Shown here: positions 22,142 to 36,458 of the stretch, one piece after another | How positions within the stretch are numbered: position 1 is the first letter of the stretch | How the letters are laid out: each line of letters opens with the position of its first letter | DNA from: Rotaria sordida | Taxonomy: Eukaryota > Rotifera > Eurotatoria > Philodinida > Philodinidae | Direction of reading: 5' to 3' | NCBI GenBank assembly: GCA_905250125.1 | Contig: CAJNOL010000791.1 | Location: forward strand, 38,181 to 102,180 | Length of the DNA stretch: 64,000 nt | The notes under the pieces: generated by a model | Databases searched by the model: none | What the model was told of the DNA's origin: nothing | Seen by the model: only the letters and a program-made list of their open reading frames with translations | Position numbers and translations under genes: made by a program

Positions 22142-25100
22142 TTAACCGAGATGGTTAACACCTGCTTTTGTATGGTATTTGAGTTGCTTTATTATTTCTT
22201 TGATAATATCTTGACTTTCATTATCTAAAGCTACCAATGAATAAGGACCATTAGGATGTAATCGACGCATTTGAGTGATAGTCTCACGAGCGGAGATTTC
22301 CCTGTTGAGCTTATCCATGGTGGCATGAAGAAAATAAATGGTTGATTTCTTATTGGCGAACTTTCGAATGTATTCATCAGCAATAGTATTGCTGGACGAA
22401 ATAGCGAATATGATCGACTTACTATCCTTTACTAGAGAAACTCTAAGAACTCCTTCCATGCCGTTGTATGATGCAGCCTTTTTGGTTGTAGAAAGTGTTA
22501 AGTTGTCTTCACTTCCATCCATCTGTTCCATGTCATTTGATAACGTAGTTTCTATTTCTCTTGATGCTGTTTGTCGTTCTATCATTTTTTTTTGCACTCG
22601 ATTAGCTATCTCTGAAATTTTTACACCTTGAAAAATTTCCGCTAGCGAAATAAAAGCACCCCATTCTTGACTGAGCCAATTGTAGAGTGAAACGGCTGCA
22701 AGTGAATCCAGACCAAGCGAGAGCAACGAGCGATCTATATCTATTCGATCAATGCTGGACGCTCCTAGAAGACGCATGACTGTTTCTCGAATTCGTTCAA
22801 TAATGACTTCGATTCTGGCTATTGATGATGAACCCGAATCATTTGTTCGTACATTAGAAATACCTTGTTGAGTAGCCTGCTGCTCAATAAATTGTACCAA
22901 CTGACGATTAGCCAAGTTAGCTTTATTAGCATGGAGTCGTTTCCAGTCGACAGCAAAAATGACAGGTGATGAGTAGTTTGTTTGCATGATAAAGAGTCGT
23001 TCGACTAATTCGAAGGTAGGTACTGTAGGCAACATTTCTATCCCTTGAGCAATAAGTAAATTATTCAAGATGGCTTGTTGTCGATGGAACATGCCTGCTC
23101 CTTGCACTGCTGGCAAAGCAATCGATAAAGCTGGTAGTTTCAGTTGCTCACGACGATAATGTGCTAGAGCCTCGAAAAATTCATTTCCTGCATTGTAACT
23201 ACTTGATCCAGGATCAATCAAATGATTGCGAATTGATGAGAACATGACAAAGAAATGCAAGGATGCACCGATTTGTTGTGACGCTTGATGAAGATTCCAA
23301 CCACCGCGCACTTTAGGTTCCATAACACGAAAGAGTGTCTCTTGGCTAAGATTGGTCAACAATTTATCATCGGATATGACGGCACTATGTATAATGCCAC
23401 GCACTGGATGTGATGTTTGATTAAGACGTTTAATCAGTTCATAAACATCGACAAAATGAGTAACATCTGCTTGAACGACATCAATTGAGGTATTATATTT
23501 AGCTGCTGTTTCTTTGAGTTGCAGCCAATCTTCTAATTGCGGATTATTTTCGACTTTTTCAAACTGTTCAATTGTACGACGACTCATTAAAACAATGTGC
23601 TTGACACCTCGTTTTTCCACCATCCAACGAGACATAGTAAGTCCCAGACCACCCAATCCACCCGAAACAAGAATCGTTCCTCTCTCACATACTACAGACG
23701 GAAACATAGATTCTAAAAACAAAAGGATACTAGCAATAACTATTAGATTAACAATTTAATATACCTTCACTTGAATTTTCACTGATCTTTGTGTTCATAT
23801 CACTTTCTTTAAGTAAAATGGGTTGTTCAGAATTCGTCATACGAACGACCATTTTTCCCATCGATAGACCAAGACTGCACTGTGTAAATGCATCAATTAT
23901 TTCAGACGGCTCAAAAATAGTCAGAGGTTCGAATGGTTTGAATAGGCCTCTTTGAAAATGGTCCAAAACATCGTCAATCATTTCATGAATGGTGTGCGGT
24001 TCATCAATGGCGTGTAATGCTAGATCAATGACATGAAAATTACAATCTTGTCGCAAATTAAAAATCGGTAGACTTGTTCTCGCGTACACATCCCGCTTGC
24101 CGAGTTCAATAAAATGACCATGGGGAGCAAGTAGTTTGAATGATTCTTGAAGAAGTGGACCCGAAAGAGAATTAACAATGACATTAACACCATTTGGAAA
24201 ACGAGAACGTATCTCGGAGACAAACGACAAATCACGACTATTGAATACGTGTTCAATCCCATAGTGCTTTCGTAGAAAACATCGCTTAGCATCGCTACCT
24301 GCAGTGGCAATAACCCGAGCACCAACTGCTTGGCAATACTGAATACAAGCTTGACCAGTGGCACCCGTCGCAGCGTGAATGAGAACGGTCTGGCCATGCT
24401 TAAGTTTAATACGATGTTTTAAGGAGAGCACTGCTGTTAAAAATGCAGTAGGCAGTGCAGCCAATTGTTCATCCGACAATAAACATTCGTCGGGCACACG
24501 TGAGACAACTGAAGTATCAAGAATAATATGGGAATGGAAGGTACCTGACGACCAAAGGCCAATGACACGATCTCCAATCTTCAGATCCTTAGAATGAGAA
24601 AGAATAACAGTACCCATAAAATCAGTTCCAGGAGTAGTATCACGATCAACCAAAGGTTGATCACAATCTCGTTGACCAAACACTCGTGTATGAGGGTACA
24701 GACCACGTATTTTCAAGACATCTCTGAAATTGAGACTAGTGCAGTGAATGCGGACTTGGATTTGACCAGGTAATAGATTGTTGATTGGTATTAGATCTCT
24801 TGTCCAAGCAAGATCAGCTACAAAACGTGATGGTGCAACTTGAAGCCGAAATGGATTCTTGTCAGCGTCGTTTTTAGGTACGATTGTTCTTTCCATTTTC
24901 GATGATAATTCCTGCTGTTCTTTTGATTGTAACCGATCATAATGCCACTGAAAGCATTGAATACGACTGTCTGCTTCTAGAGAAAGAACAGCTTCATCAA
25001 GATTATCGACTTCTCGTGAGTTCATCATATGCTGTATGAGAATGTCGGAATAAGATGACTCTGTAAATATATCTGCTGTTGGTTGTAAGTCAATGAGTTT

Positions 25101-28100
25101 AATGTGATGACGTGGACATTCGACACTTAAACTACGGGCAAGTCCAATGAGTGGTGCTATTGTAGGAGTGAATTCATTCTTTCCTTCCATTGGCTGAGAG
25201 TTTTGTGTAAGAATAAAAACGTATGGGAATGAGTTATTCTGTCGATAATATTTTTGAATAGATTGCAGAATGTAAATAAGTTTGTAACATAAATGTTCTA
25301 TATGCGATCCAAATGTTGTTTCATTGTTATTCTGACCAGGTTGCAATACATCGAGTGGCCAAGCAAATATGATATGCAATTGTTTATATTGTTTCAACAT
25401 GATATCAATCGTTGAAGAAATATGATCGGTAGTAACAGTATCAGGTAGAATTTCAATGTTAGAACTTGGTAAACGAGGTACAAGTGCATGTGATAGATTG
25501 TGTGTACGATCAGCAAATAAGAGCCAGGCTTGATCCTGCCATTCGGAAAGGTGAATGAGAATGGATCTTGCTGTTGATTTACGCACAATCATGAGTGAAT
25601 CTCCAAATGCATTCGCCTTTGCTGATACTACCATCGGTTCAAATCCACCTATTGACTGAAATGCTTGTCTCCATTGATCAATAGTCAATATAGCACGACT
25701 GTTACTATCACGCCACCAATAAGGAAATAAGCCAAATATAAGATCGAAGTAGGAATGAGTTAATGTTAATTCTACGACGAGAAGAAGACCGCCTGGCACA
25801 AGAAGACGACGAAGAGACTCAAGCGAGTGATCAATATCACTTATTGTTTGAAGTACACTGGCCACAAAGATAATATCATGAGATTCGTCTACAAAAAATA
25901 TACATCAATCAGTTGTGCAACTTTTAAAACATAAGTTATTGCGCTCAAAGAGAATATAAATATCAACTACATTTATCAAAACACTCAGAAAACTATTTGA
26001 TCGAAACATGTTTTAGTTCATCTGAAATTAGATAAACAATTTATATAAAAACATTGCATTCGACTAAATCTACGCATTACAATTTAAATCAGAATATACT
26101 AAGACATCTGTTATAGTAAGAAAAAATCACAAAAAATAATGTTTTACCCGTCGAAATACAGGTAGTTTCAATGTGCAAAAATCCGACATGAAACATCATT
26201 TAAATTTCTTCTTCCCTTTCTATTGTTGTGAACACGCCAAAATCGTGAATGGGCGAGTTTATTTTGAAAAGACAACAGTGAAACACTGCTTTTTAAGTTT
26301 TATATTTGATCGGGATATATTGTACTCCTTAAACTATGTTTTAAATAGGAATACTATATGAGTTGATTCTGTCAAAGCACGATACTCGGAGATGCAATTG
26401 ATCTTTTGACTTTTATATCATTTCTAAAAAGTTTAGACCCATTGATATACTTTGCAAACACGTTTTTTTAAATTTGTCCACAATCTCTAACAGTAGCCTT
26501 CATGATGATGCCTTTACATAGATTAAGACAAAAAACTAACGATCTACCGCTCTTTATCAATAAGGCCAGGTTCATTTGAACAAAACAGTCTATATTTACC
26601 TAACAGGATTGAGTTGTCTGATTCAACTTCTATATCATATACACGATAAGAGATGAAAATTCGTTGATTTCTCTTGTTATTATTTGGCAGACAGGACTGA
26701 AAAGCTTGTTCAGCCTCTAGTAGAAGTGTTTCCGTTAGATCGACATAAAGCACCTTAACATATGTGTCTGTTTGTTCAGCAAAATCAGCCAATTGACGAA
26801 TAATAGGCACTGAAACTGAACTTATACCGACTCCAAATAATAGAATACGTAACGTATTCGGATGAGTGTTCTGCATATGATTGATGAGTGCTTGAAAAAC
26901 ACATTGTGTTTTTAAAAATGAAATAGTATTCTGCACATCTTCTAGAGCTAATTCAGTTTTCTTGTTTTGTGTAAATAACTCTTCATGAGCCCGTCCACCA
27001 AAGAGTATTTGACCAAGTTTAGATCCGACTGCATTCATTAGGGTAACGAATGATTTGAGACGAGGAAATCGATTTAAAAGATTTTGCTGAATTAGCTGAA
27101 TCGAATAATTTGTCACTGGCATAGTGGTATTGCCACATTCATCAATTAGTCCATGTTGATGAACAAGTGAAAAAGCAGCTTCAAATAATTGGATAAAATG
27201 AGGTTCATCCTCTCGCACAAGACGACATAATTTGTCTTTAACGATCAGTTGAATATTCTCTAATGAAGCAAGATGTTGTAATGCTTGAAGAGCATACATT
27301 CCAGCTAATGCATTCAATGGCTCAATTGAATCTGCTAGTTGATTATTGATATTATCATTGTCATTATTCATCATGTCGATCTCTTGTCTTTCTGTCTCAT
27401 CCATCAAGGTGTTGGACGATGGTAAAAGATCAACTGTCCTAGTCAGATGATTAAACAGACTTGACCATTTCTTTTGTAGACAAAATTCAGATAAAACTGT
27501 CTGTACATGATTATCATAATCTCCATTTGGCAGATGAACAATCTCATTTATCTTTTGGAAAATGGTCTTATCCGATAGTGTCCAACGACCAGGAATGCGT
27601 TGCATTTTGAACATTTCAAATACGACGAGTGGTTTTGTATTGGATTCTATCATTTCATCATTACTGTTAAATATAGCAAGATCCAAAGTATAAGCTCGCT
27701 CTTGCGAAAGACCGGCAAGAAATGAATGATAGGATCCATACGTCATTAATTGAGACAAATGACAAGTACTTCCATAAACAATCATCTTGTTAATGGCAAC
27801 TGGAACGAATGTTTCGATTCCTGGTACAATAGACAAGAATGTATGAAAACAACCGTCAATAATAAGTGGATGTAAATAGTATTGTATATCGTTTTGTTCA
27901 TTATTAGCTGGAGTAACTCGGCCAGTTATATCTGAATTTGTGGTTTTAACTGAAGTTGCTACTCTAAAGTTTGGGCCGTATTGATATCCTCTTGTGGATA
28001 AATGAGCATAGAGATTAGGAACATCCAGATCATACCAGTTTGCTGTTTCTTCTTTATTGAATCGATAGGCTGACGAGGCATAAATGTTCAAATGAGGACC

Positions 28101-31100
28101 AATATCAATACGACCTCGTGCATGCAGAGTAAACTGACGCAGAGAATATGCATTCAATGTTTGAAGATCAACGAAAGAATCAATAAAATCATTACAAGCC
28201 ATGCCAGAAGATCGTTGACAATCTGGTCCAGCTGCTGACCATGGTCGACTGTAAATCAACCATTCCCGCATTGGCATCACAATTTGTATGATAACTTCAG
28301 TCAATTCATGTTCGTTAAGAACAAGAGCTTTGATAAATTCAATCTGCTCAAAAGCGATCGGTGGTGGCGCCTCGTCATTATTAGCTACTGGCAATAGTTG
28401 ACGACAGGCGGCTAGTGCCATCTCAAGATATCCACTAGCTGGAAGAAGGATGGCATCCTGTATTTTGTGTTGAGATAAATAGGCATGTTCAGGTAGATTG
28501 AGATTGATCAAACTTTTCCATATTGCCGATGTGTGTTGAGTCCACTGACGAACACCCAGTAATGGATGTAAAGGTAGACGATAAGCGAGACGCTCTATTG
28601 CAGATTCTTTTGATTCATACCAACAAGGAGTTAAGTTGAATGCATATAAGGGAAAGTTGTCAAATAAATGTTCCACATCTTTACTTGGTTGAACACATCG
28701 AGATGCAAGAAAGTATTTCCAGACATCGGATGAATATGAGAGTTGTGCAATGCTTGTCAACAGTGTTTTCTGCTCGTCTTCCTTTCGTTTGAGAGTAGGC
28801 AAAATGAGTGGTTGAAAGGTGGACGTCTTCTCGCAGCATTCATGTATTGATGTGGCCAAAACCGGATGAGGTGATAATTCAAGAAAAGTATTGACGACTC
28901 CATCTTGAATAATTGTCTGAATAGCGTCACCAAATCGAACACATTGGCGAATATTTGACCACCAATGATGAGCATCAAGAGGCGTTTTATCGTCTATTCG
29001 ACCTCCAGTAACAGGTGAATAAAGTGAAGCTTGTGCACAACGAATATCAAACATTTCTTCTGTATCTTCAAGAGGAAGACCTCGAATATCGCCAAGTGTT
29101 GACAGCATCTCTTCTCTGACACCAAAGCGATCCATCTGATGCGAATGAAATGCGTTCTCGATCCGTAGTCGAGCTTTGAACACTGTCGGATGTAATGCTG
29201 TAAGAATGCCCTCGAGTTCATCGATAATTTTTTCATCACCGCTAAGTGTTACTGAGCGTGGACTATTGACACCGGCAACAGATATCAGATGTTCAATTCC
29301 TTTGAGCAATGAATCTCGCACTTCTTGTTCATTCATAGCAACAGCCAACATTCGACCACCTTGACGAGTATTTCGATGTTGAAGACGCGATCGATTATAA
29401 ACAATACGAACTGCTTCATGCAATGAAACTCGTCCAGAGATAAAAACGGCTGCTTGTTCTCCTGCACTATGAGATACAATTGCACTGGGAAAGATGTGCC
29501 ACGAGACGAGAAGTGCTGCAAGTCCTACTTGAACAGCAAATAGAGCCGGTTGTGCGATATTAGTGTCATTAATACGTGATTCTTTCTCCGTCTTTTCAAT
29601 CATTTCGTTCAGTAAATTGAATTCGCCACCATTGATTTTTATAAATTCTTCATTGATTCGTTGAATCCATTGGCGAAAAATCGGTTCAGATAAATAGAGT
29701 TCTCGACCCATGGCCCACCATTGAGGACCTTGACCACTAAAAACAAAACATATGCGAGGGCAATTTGATGAAACACGTTTGGTGACTAATAGTCCTGGTG
29801 TTGATTGTTTTTGCAGAAAAAGATCAAGTTGTTGTTGCAATTGAGCACGATTGGCTGAAACAAAAATGGCCAAGTGCTCATGACTAATAGTACGTTTGAG
29901 TAGTAATTGTTGAGAGACGCGTGCAAGAAAAGAATGTTCATCATCTTGAGGTTCTATTTGTTTTAACCATTCGTTAAATGATACTACTTGTTTGTAAAGT
30001 GAATCACTACTCTTTGCTAAAAGTCAAATATAGTTAAGAGAATATATAATATAGGCAACATACTCGAAAAGATAAAAAGATCATGTTGTTGTAGCAGTTC
30101 TTCTTCAGCATGACCATTTCCATTGATCGATATCTCTTTTGGATGATACTCTTCGATAATAGCATGAGCATTATTGCCACCAATACCAAACGAACTAATG
30201 CCGATAGCTACTGGATGTTCATTTTCACCGTCAATATTAAGTGGAGGAAATGCAGTCATTGTCTGGACTACATGCATGTTAAATCGGCCTGCTTCAATTT
30301 TTGGATTATAAGCTTTGAAATGCATGTTTGGTGGAATTGCTCTATGTTTCATACACATTATTGTTTTAATAAGAGATGCAATACCAGCCGCTCCTTCTGT
30401 ATGCCCGATATTGCTCTTAATAGATCCAATTAATAATGGAGGATCGAAAGGTGACCGTTCATAGAATTCACCAATAGTGTTAGCTTCTGTTGGATCACCT
30501 ACTTGTGTTCCTGTTCCATGCGCTTCAACGTAGAAGATACGATTTCGATCGTACTGTGTTCTAGCATAAATTTCGCCTAGGAGACGTGCTTGTCCGGCGG
30601 CCGCCGGTACTACATAACCGTTTTTACCTTCAGAACCATCATGATTGCTCAAGACATCGTGCAGTATACAGTAAATTTTATCACCATCCCGTTCAGCATC
30701 GCTTAATCGTTTGAGAAGAACGAGACCTAAGCCTTCACCTAAAACATAACAGACAGTTTAATCTCTGATCTAAAATTCATTAAAAGCCAAACTCTCAATT
30801 GAAGAAATATCCATTGAGCAAGACTCCACAGAACTAAAAATCATATCTAACACTATCAAACTTCCATCTTACTGATCATTTCATATAGATCGTTGGTGCT
30901 GCGATAGCACTTCAAAACAAATAGAAGTAAAAATTGAAATCGAATATACTTAGCACGTTAATGCTTTAAGAATTTCAAAACTAGAATTCTCCCCAAAAAC
31001 AATTTGTAAAATCTGATGACTCATCAATAAAATGAAAGCGTTCGTGTCTGCGTCTGATGCTTGCAATATTGTGAGCTTTTAGTGAAATTACCGTCGAGAG

Positions 31101-33117
31101 CCTCAATGTTCTAGCAAAACTACTTTGTGAATTTTGAGCTAAAGCTCTATTCGATAAAAGCATCAACTAAATGATATTGCACGAAACTTTTTCAAACTTT
31201 GGATATCCTATTTGAGACAAGAGTTGTTCAAAAAATTAAAATTTAAAATATCTCTGGAAAGGTACTGATATCCTGAAAAATTCATTTCTCAGAAAGATGC
31301 CATGCGAAAATTCTGAAATGTTAGATGCAAATTAGCCTAGTCAGATCTTTTTGGAGGTAACATTTGAATTTCAAACTCGAAAGTATGATTTTCACTGGGA
31401 AATGACGATGTACAAATAAGAATTGAGACGGCTTCGTTGTTATCCTACAATGCTTCCTATTGTCTATTGTATAATTAACAGTTGAAGAGTAAAGCTCTGA
31501 AACTGAACTTCGATATCTCAGTGAAAGCTGAACAGTCAAAATCTGTTAATACTAGCATTATAGAAGATAAAAGTTTTGTTCATAAGTTAAAGATAACGAA
31601 AGAAAAAGATAGATTACAATTGACAGAGTTTCTTAAAAATTCAACTTAGTTGCGATAAAAACTACGGTCTTCATTTAAAGGAGCTTTTAAATATTTTACC
31701 TATTATATGACATTTTTGAATGAACAAGTGTCGATGAAATGACAATACAAATAACTCACTAATGAATCGAGATTTATTTTTTCTACCTTTGAAGATAACA
31801 AGAAAAGCGAAAAATAAACTGAAAGGTATCTTTTTTTTTATTCAGGTTGAAGACTTTTATCAGACGTCACTCTCATCAAATTGAATGCATGATTGAATTT
31901 AGGGAAGAAGAAAGCTTCACTGTCATATGATGAATTTTAGAACATTGATACTCGGATATATCAATATATGCTGGAATTGGTATGGCAAAATTCTCTTTAC
32001 CATTTTCCTTTTGCAATTTCTCAAGGAATATAGTGAAGATATTTTCTAGGTAGGAACTATGACAGAAATGTTTAACCTCTAGCTTTATCGCCGAGAACCA
32101 AATTATAGCTTCTCTTTTCGAAACTTATCTAAAATCCAATGGTTTCCTACTCATGGTGTCTGGCAGAAACACTATAGTGCGATCTTATGAACAGATTCAT
32201 GCATTGCTCAAGAAATAGTAAGGCTTCTGTGACATCGATAAGTAAAAAGTGAAAAGCACGATGTCAAAAGTTACTAGACTTTTACACATCATAATGGAAG
32301 AATCTGGAAGACTATTGTGACCAGAAACCTAATACATTTTGGGTTATTTTCCAGTAGTATCATCTATACCTTTCGCATAACCATTGGCATCAATACTAAA
32401 CGCTCGACTTCGTCCATCAGTAGAAGAGGCACCAATCATGGAATAATGGTATATTTGCTCAGGTGTCATAACAGTATTAACACTGCCACAAACAGCCATG
32501 TCAGCTTCGCCTGTACGCAATCCTTGTACGCCTAGATGAATGGCTTGAAGCCCTGTTGAACAAGCACTATCCAGAGATAGATTAGATCCATGCAGATCAA
32601 AATGGTAGGACAAACGAGCTGATGCATTGTAAAGCAGTATGTGTGGAGCGTGAAAACGTGCTCGATGTTCTGGTTTTAGTCGAAGTGATCCCATTGCATG
32701 ATCGTTTGAGAATTGACCAATATGCACCGAAGTACGTGATCCACGCATTTTTTCTAAAGTATAGCCAGCGTCCTCAATCAAATGAACAAATTTCATCATG
32801 AGAAGGCGATGACCCGGATCAATCGTAACTGCCTCTCCATCTGAGAGATTGAAGTAACTTGCATCAAAGGTGTCAAGCACCGATGTTGGCAAAAAATAAC
32901 CACGTTGTATGAGCTTTCGTTTGAATTCACCATTATCCAGATTGAGCATATCAGCACAATACGACAAGAGATCGGTCCGTTCGGCAGGTATTTCACTGCC
33001 TAGATCACGACTTTCTTCAAGTGCCTGCCACAAATCAGTGGGCGTATGGATGCCACCAGCAAATTCACAAGACATCCCAATGATTGCTATAGGTTCAAAT
33101 GACGTAGCACTAGACAT
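22142..33117 (-). CDS. Highly reducing type I polyketide synthase (KS-AT-DH-MT-ER-KR-ACP)
   Basis: Exons 33117-32370, 30738-30064, 30016-26600, 25888-23765 and 23712-22142 join in phase to 2,844 residues. KS: active Cys in DSACSTG, His in VEAHGTGT and KSNIGHTEG; the KS is split by a 1.6-kb intron. AT: SHSAGEQ (~656). DH: LSQHKIQD with its His (~988) and the DGCFH Asp (~1192). MT: LVPGGLLLVVE is recognisable but the SAM loop is degenerate (LLFGVGISS). ER: NFRDVLKIRG and HAATGATGQ (~2118). KR: SGGLGGLG (~2339) with Lys, Ser and Tyr (SSYNAGN, ~2494) intact. ACP: GLDSL (~2657). The last ~130 residues look like a worn thioesterase start (ETITQMRRLHPNGPYSLVA) without GxSxG. The domain order matches fungal and Dictyostelium reducing PKSs. 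An upstream in-frame ATG at 33177 is possible. The product is unknown. Confidence 0.93.
30739..32369 (-). other. Unusually long PKS intron 1
   Basis: 1,631 bp with a GT donor after AKG and an AG acceptor before EGLGLVLL, compared with 47-50 bp for the PKS introns at 30063-30017 and 23764-23713. No coding or transposon remnant was recognised in it. Intron 3 (26599-25889, ~710 bp) is also long. Confidence 0.7.
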
Positions 33118-34739
33118 GATTCTCAAATGCTCTTGATTAGTGTAAATAATAAATAAACTAAACAAGAAAGTGATCAATAAAGTACGTCTTTAGTGCGAAT
33201 ATCTAGAAAAAAGGTTTAAAAAATGTTGAAAATATATCTAACAAAAAAGAAAATGCGAATATTAATAAAAGATCATGTCTTCTTTTCGGAAATTAAACGT
33301 TCATTCAAACATAAATTAGCTCTTCTGCCTAAAAAAGCGAAATATAGAATTACTCTAGCTCTGAAATACTAGTGTTGGTTCTTATGTAACCAAGATTTCA
33401 AGGTTTTCACTCTTGTTCGAAACATTTTCAGCCATAGCAGTAGCCACAACACCAAATGCATGCCTAGGTGAATAAATTACTATAACCAAGCTGATTTAAT
33501 ATGATCATAGTGTGGGCTTATGTCAAAGTGGTTCTTCAAAGAACCTCATCGGATAAGTAAGGAAACCTAGCTCCCTCCTAAGACGTTCTGAATTCTCTAT
33601 CAGAGAAAGATAGAATTTTCTCACATATTGTTAAGCTTTTTCAGCCTCCGATAGAGCAGAAAAAGGTGTGCTTGCATCTGGTTCTAGCTGTTGATGGAGA
33701 GATGATCAATACTTATTGGTATCCGCGTGGTTCTCTCGTTTCACAAGTTCCTGGAGTACTGTAGGTACCGATGGTTCTATGAGTTCCATGAGTTGCTTGG
33801 TATCTTGTGTTCCATCAGTTCTTTCTTTTGTTAGGTTTCTCGAGTTCTTTGGTTTTCTTTAAGTTCCTTGGTTTTCTTGAGTTTCGTGAGTTCTTACAGT
33901 TCCATAAGTTCTGTGAATTCTTTGGATTTAGTAGGCTCAGTGAGTTCCTTGTACGGCTCAGGCAGTTAGCATAATAATTAGTTTGTTCATATCTCTATTG
34001 ACATTAGTGATTTAAAGCGAAGTTGAACTTTCAAGAGTTTCAGGAGTTCAGAACTCGCGAAGTCCGGACACATCTCACGCTAATAGTCCATGTATGTACG
34101 CAAAAAATATCGACTTATTCAACGGAAATGCATTATTTTGCATTCTCCAGTTTTGTTAATATAGTGTCAAACATTTTACAAAGCTTTTTTTTATCGAAAT
34201 GTATGCCGTAAAACTCGCTACAAAACGCTACATTTTGTTTAATTAACATTATTATTTTGTTTCACAGGGGTGGAAACAATCTTTTAGAGATATGTTCATA
34301 ATTTTCTAAATTGATGCCAATCCTAAATTTTTTCTTATAGAACATTTTGATTCTTCGATTATCATTTCTGTTGCTTGAACACAATTTCGATATATGTTTA
34401 TCGTCTAATTAAGAGTTCGTTGGAAGCATGAATTGAAATTATGTTCAAGGAAAAGAATTGATGATCGAAGAATGAAAATATTGCATAAGAAAAATTTCGG
34501 TTTCGGCATAAGTTTAAAAAATCATGATCATATCTCTTAATAATATGTTTCGACTCCTATGAAACACAATTCACATGTTAATTAACCAAAATATAGAGTA
34601 TTGTAGACAGTTTTAAGATACATCACTCGATGAAAAAGCTTGAAAAATGTTTTACTGCATATGAACAAAACTCGAAAATACAAAGTGACGTAGTGTCACT
34701 GAATCATCCAAAACATTAATACATTGCTCTGTAAGTAGG
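33118..34739. other. PKS upstream region
   Basis: No gene is recognised. Positions ~33740-33950 are a degenerate short-period repeat of GAGTTCCTTGG-like units. The PKS promoter presumably lies in the first few hundred bases, but no specific element can be supported. Confidence 0.4.
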
Positions 34740-34749
34740 TTATGTTAGG

Positions 34750-35920
34750 CGTAGATTCGACCTTCTTTTATGACCAATTCGCTTGGAAAAATGTTGCAAT
34801 ACCACTTTCATATGTTTCAATTACAACTCGACGAACTCTATCAGACGATGAAAAGGGTTCCTCGGTATATCTTATATTAACCGAAAAAAACTTAAAGTAC
34901 CCCTTTTCCCCTCGTTGGATAAATTCAAACCAATAATAATTTATGGGCCAATTCGCCTAAGAACATGTTGCAACAACACTATTCATGTTCCAAGTAGAAA
35001 GTGATAAGCTCTATCAAATGGTGAAAGTCGTATCTCTATAGTATATCTCGTTCTCGAGATATCTTTATTCCATCTGTAACTATGCTCACCATGATGGCAT
35101 GCCATAGAAAACTGTTGTCTTTTTCTGACTGATTCGCCCGCGAATATGTTCAAAAAGAAAGTATTCATGATCTAAGTAGAACTCAACCATAGTTCTATTA
35201 GATAGTGAAAACCTAAATGAATAGCATGTTCAATTCACGTAGAATTGCTTCTTTGTCGTCGCAGTTTCGCTAGTTCTACGGTATTGCTTGGACCGATTCG
35301 CCTGAAAATATATTCCAATAAAAGTATTCATGCTGTAAATAGAATTCAACGAGCTCCATCAGTTGGTGAAAATCGTATCTGAATAGCATCCTTCATTTTC
35401 AAGAAATCGTCATTTTACCGGCTTAATTAGTTGTATGGCGTATTGTACCAGTAAAGTGAGGATTTCCTGAGAACGATGGATGCTATGCAAATATGAATTT
35501 TGCCAACTGATAGACTTCGTTGGGTTCTACTTGGGACATGTTCGTAGGTGAATCGGTCCAGGAGATTCCTTGGAATGAGTAAAATTTCGTCAGTAAAATG
35601 ACGATTCCATGTGACGAGAGTATGCTATTGATTCATGCTTTTCACTATCTTATAGAGCTCGTTGAATACTACTTGGAACATAAATCGTTTCGTTGGAACA
35701 TGCGCGTAGGCAAATCGACGCAAAAATTAATGTTCGCTTGGACATATCCAATGGGGCACAAAAAACAAGTACTTTAGGCTTCTCAAGGCTAACATAAGAT
35801 GTATCGAGGAACTATTTTCACCATATGATGGAGCTTGTTGAGTTGTAGTTGGAACATCCGAAAGTGGTATTGCAACATTTTCCTAGGCGAATTGGCCCTA
35901 GAAATATCGAATCTGGCCAT
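34750..35920. repeat. Mirror-image cluster of a ~175-bp repeat
   Basis: Units contain CAATTCGCCTAAGAACATGTT, then CATGTTCCAAGTAGAA, then CTCTATCAAATGGTGAAA. Direct copies occur near 34770, 34945, 35130 and 35290. From ~35450 the same unit appears in the opposite orientation (for example GTTCTACTTGGGACATGTTC, and CCTAGGCGAATTGGCCC near 35893). The whole is a large imperfect inverted repeat of tandem copies. Confidence 0.7.
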
Positions 35921-36458
35921 AACATAGGCTATTCACTCACTTACCTTGCTGTATTGTTGATGGAGAGGCAACAAAATGAATAAGACAGTTTTCATCAGAT
36001 ATATCCCACATTTCTGCATAAAAACAACATCTACATATAACGGAATCAGTTTCACACCTTATCACGATCGCCTTTAATCTTGAGCATCGACACAAAAATT
36101 AAGACCACAGCCGATGGATCCGATCCGCCCATGTTAACTGCTATATACCTTTCAGAAACGTTCAGAAAAATACTTTTATCGCATGGCTCAATGAAAACAA
36201 TTTTTTTGAAATGGAAAGGGAACGAAAAACAATTAGCTTTTCGAAAAAAATTACCATACCCAGCTATGTTCTTCTTCTTGAATACGTAAAGAAAAAACAA
36301 TTCATTGCATGGCTGAATGCTCCTCACACTTTCTCTCTAGATAAAGAGGTAACGAAAAGAGGAACGAGTCCTTTGACCGAAAGCATCCTACCTAACTGTT
36401 TTTTTCTTCTAAACAAACAGAAAAATAATTTTGTTTGATGGCTCGATGCGACATTATA

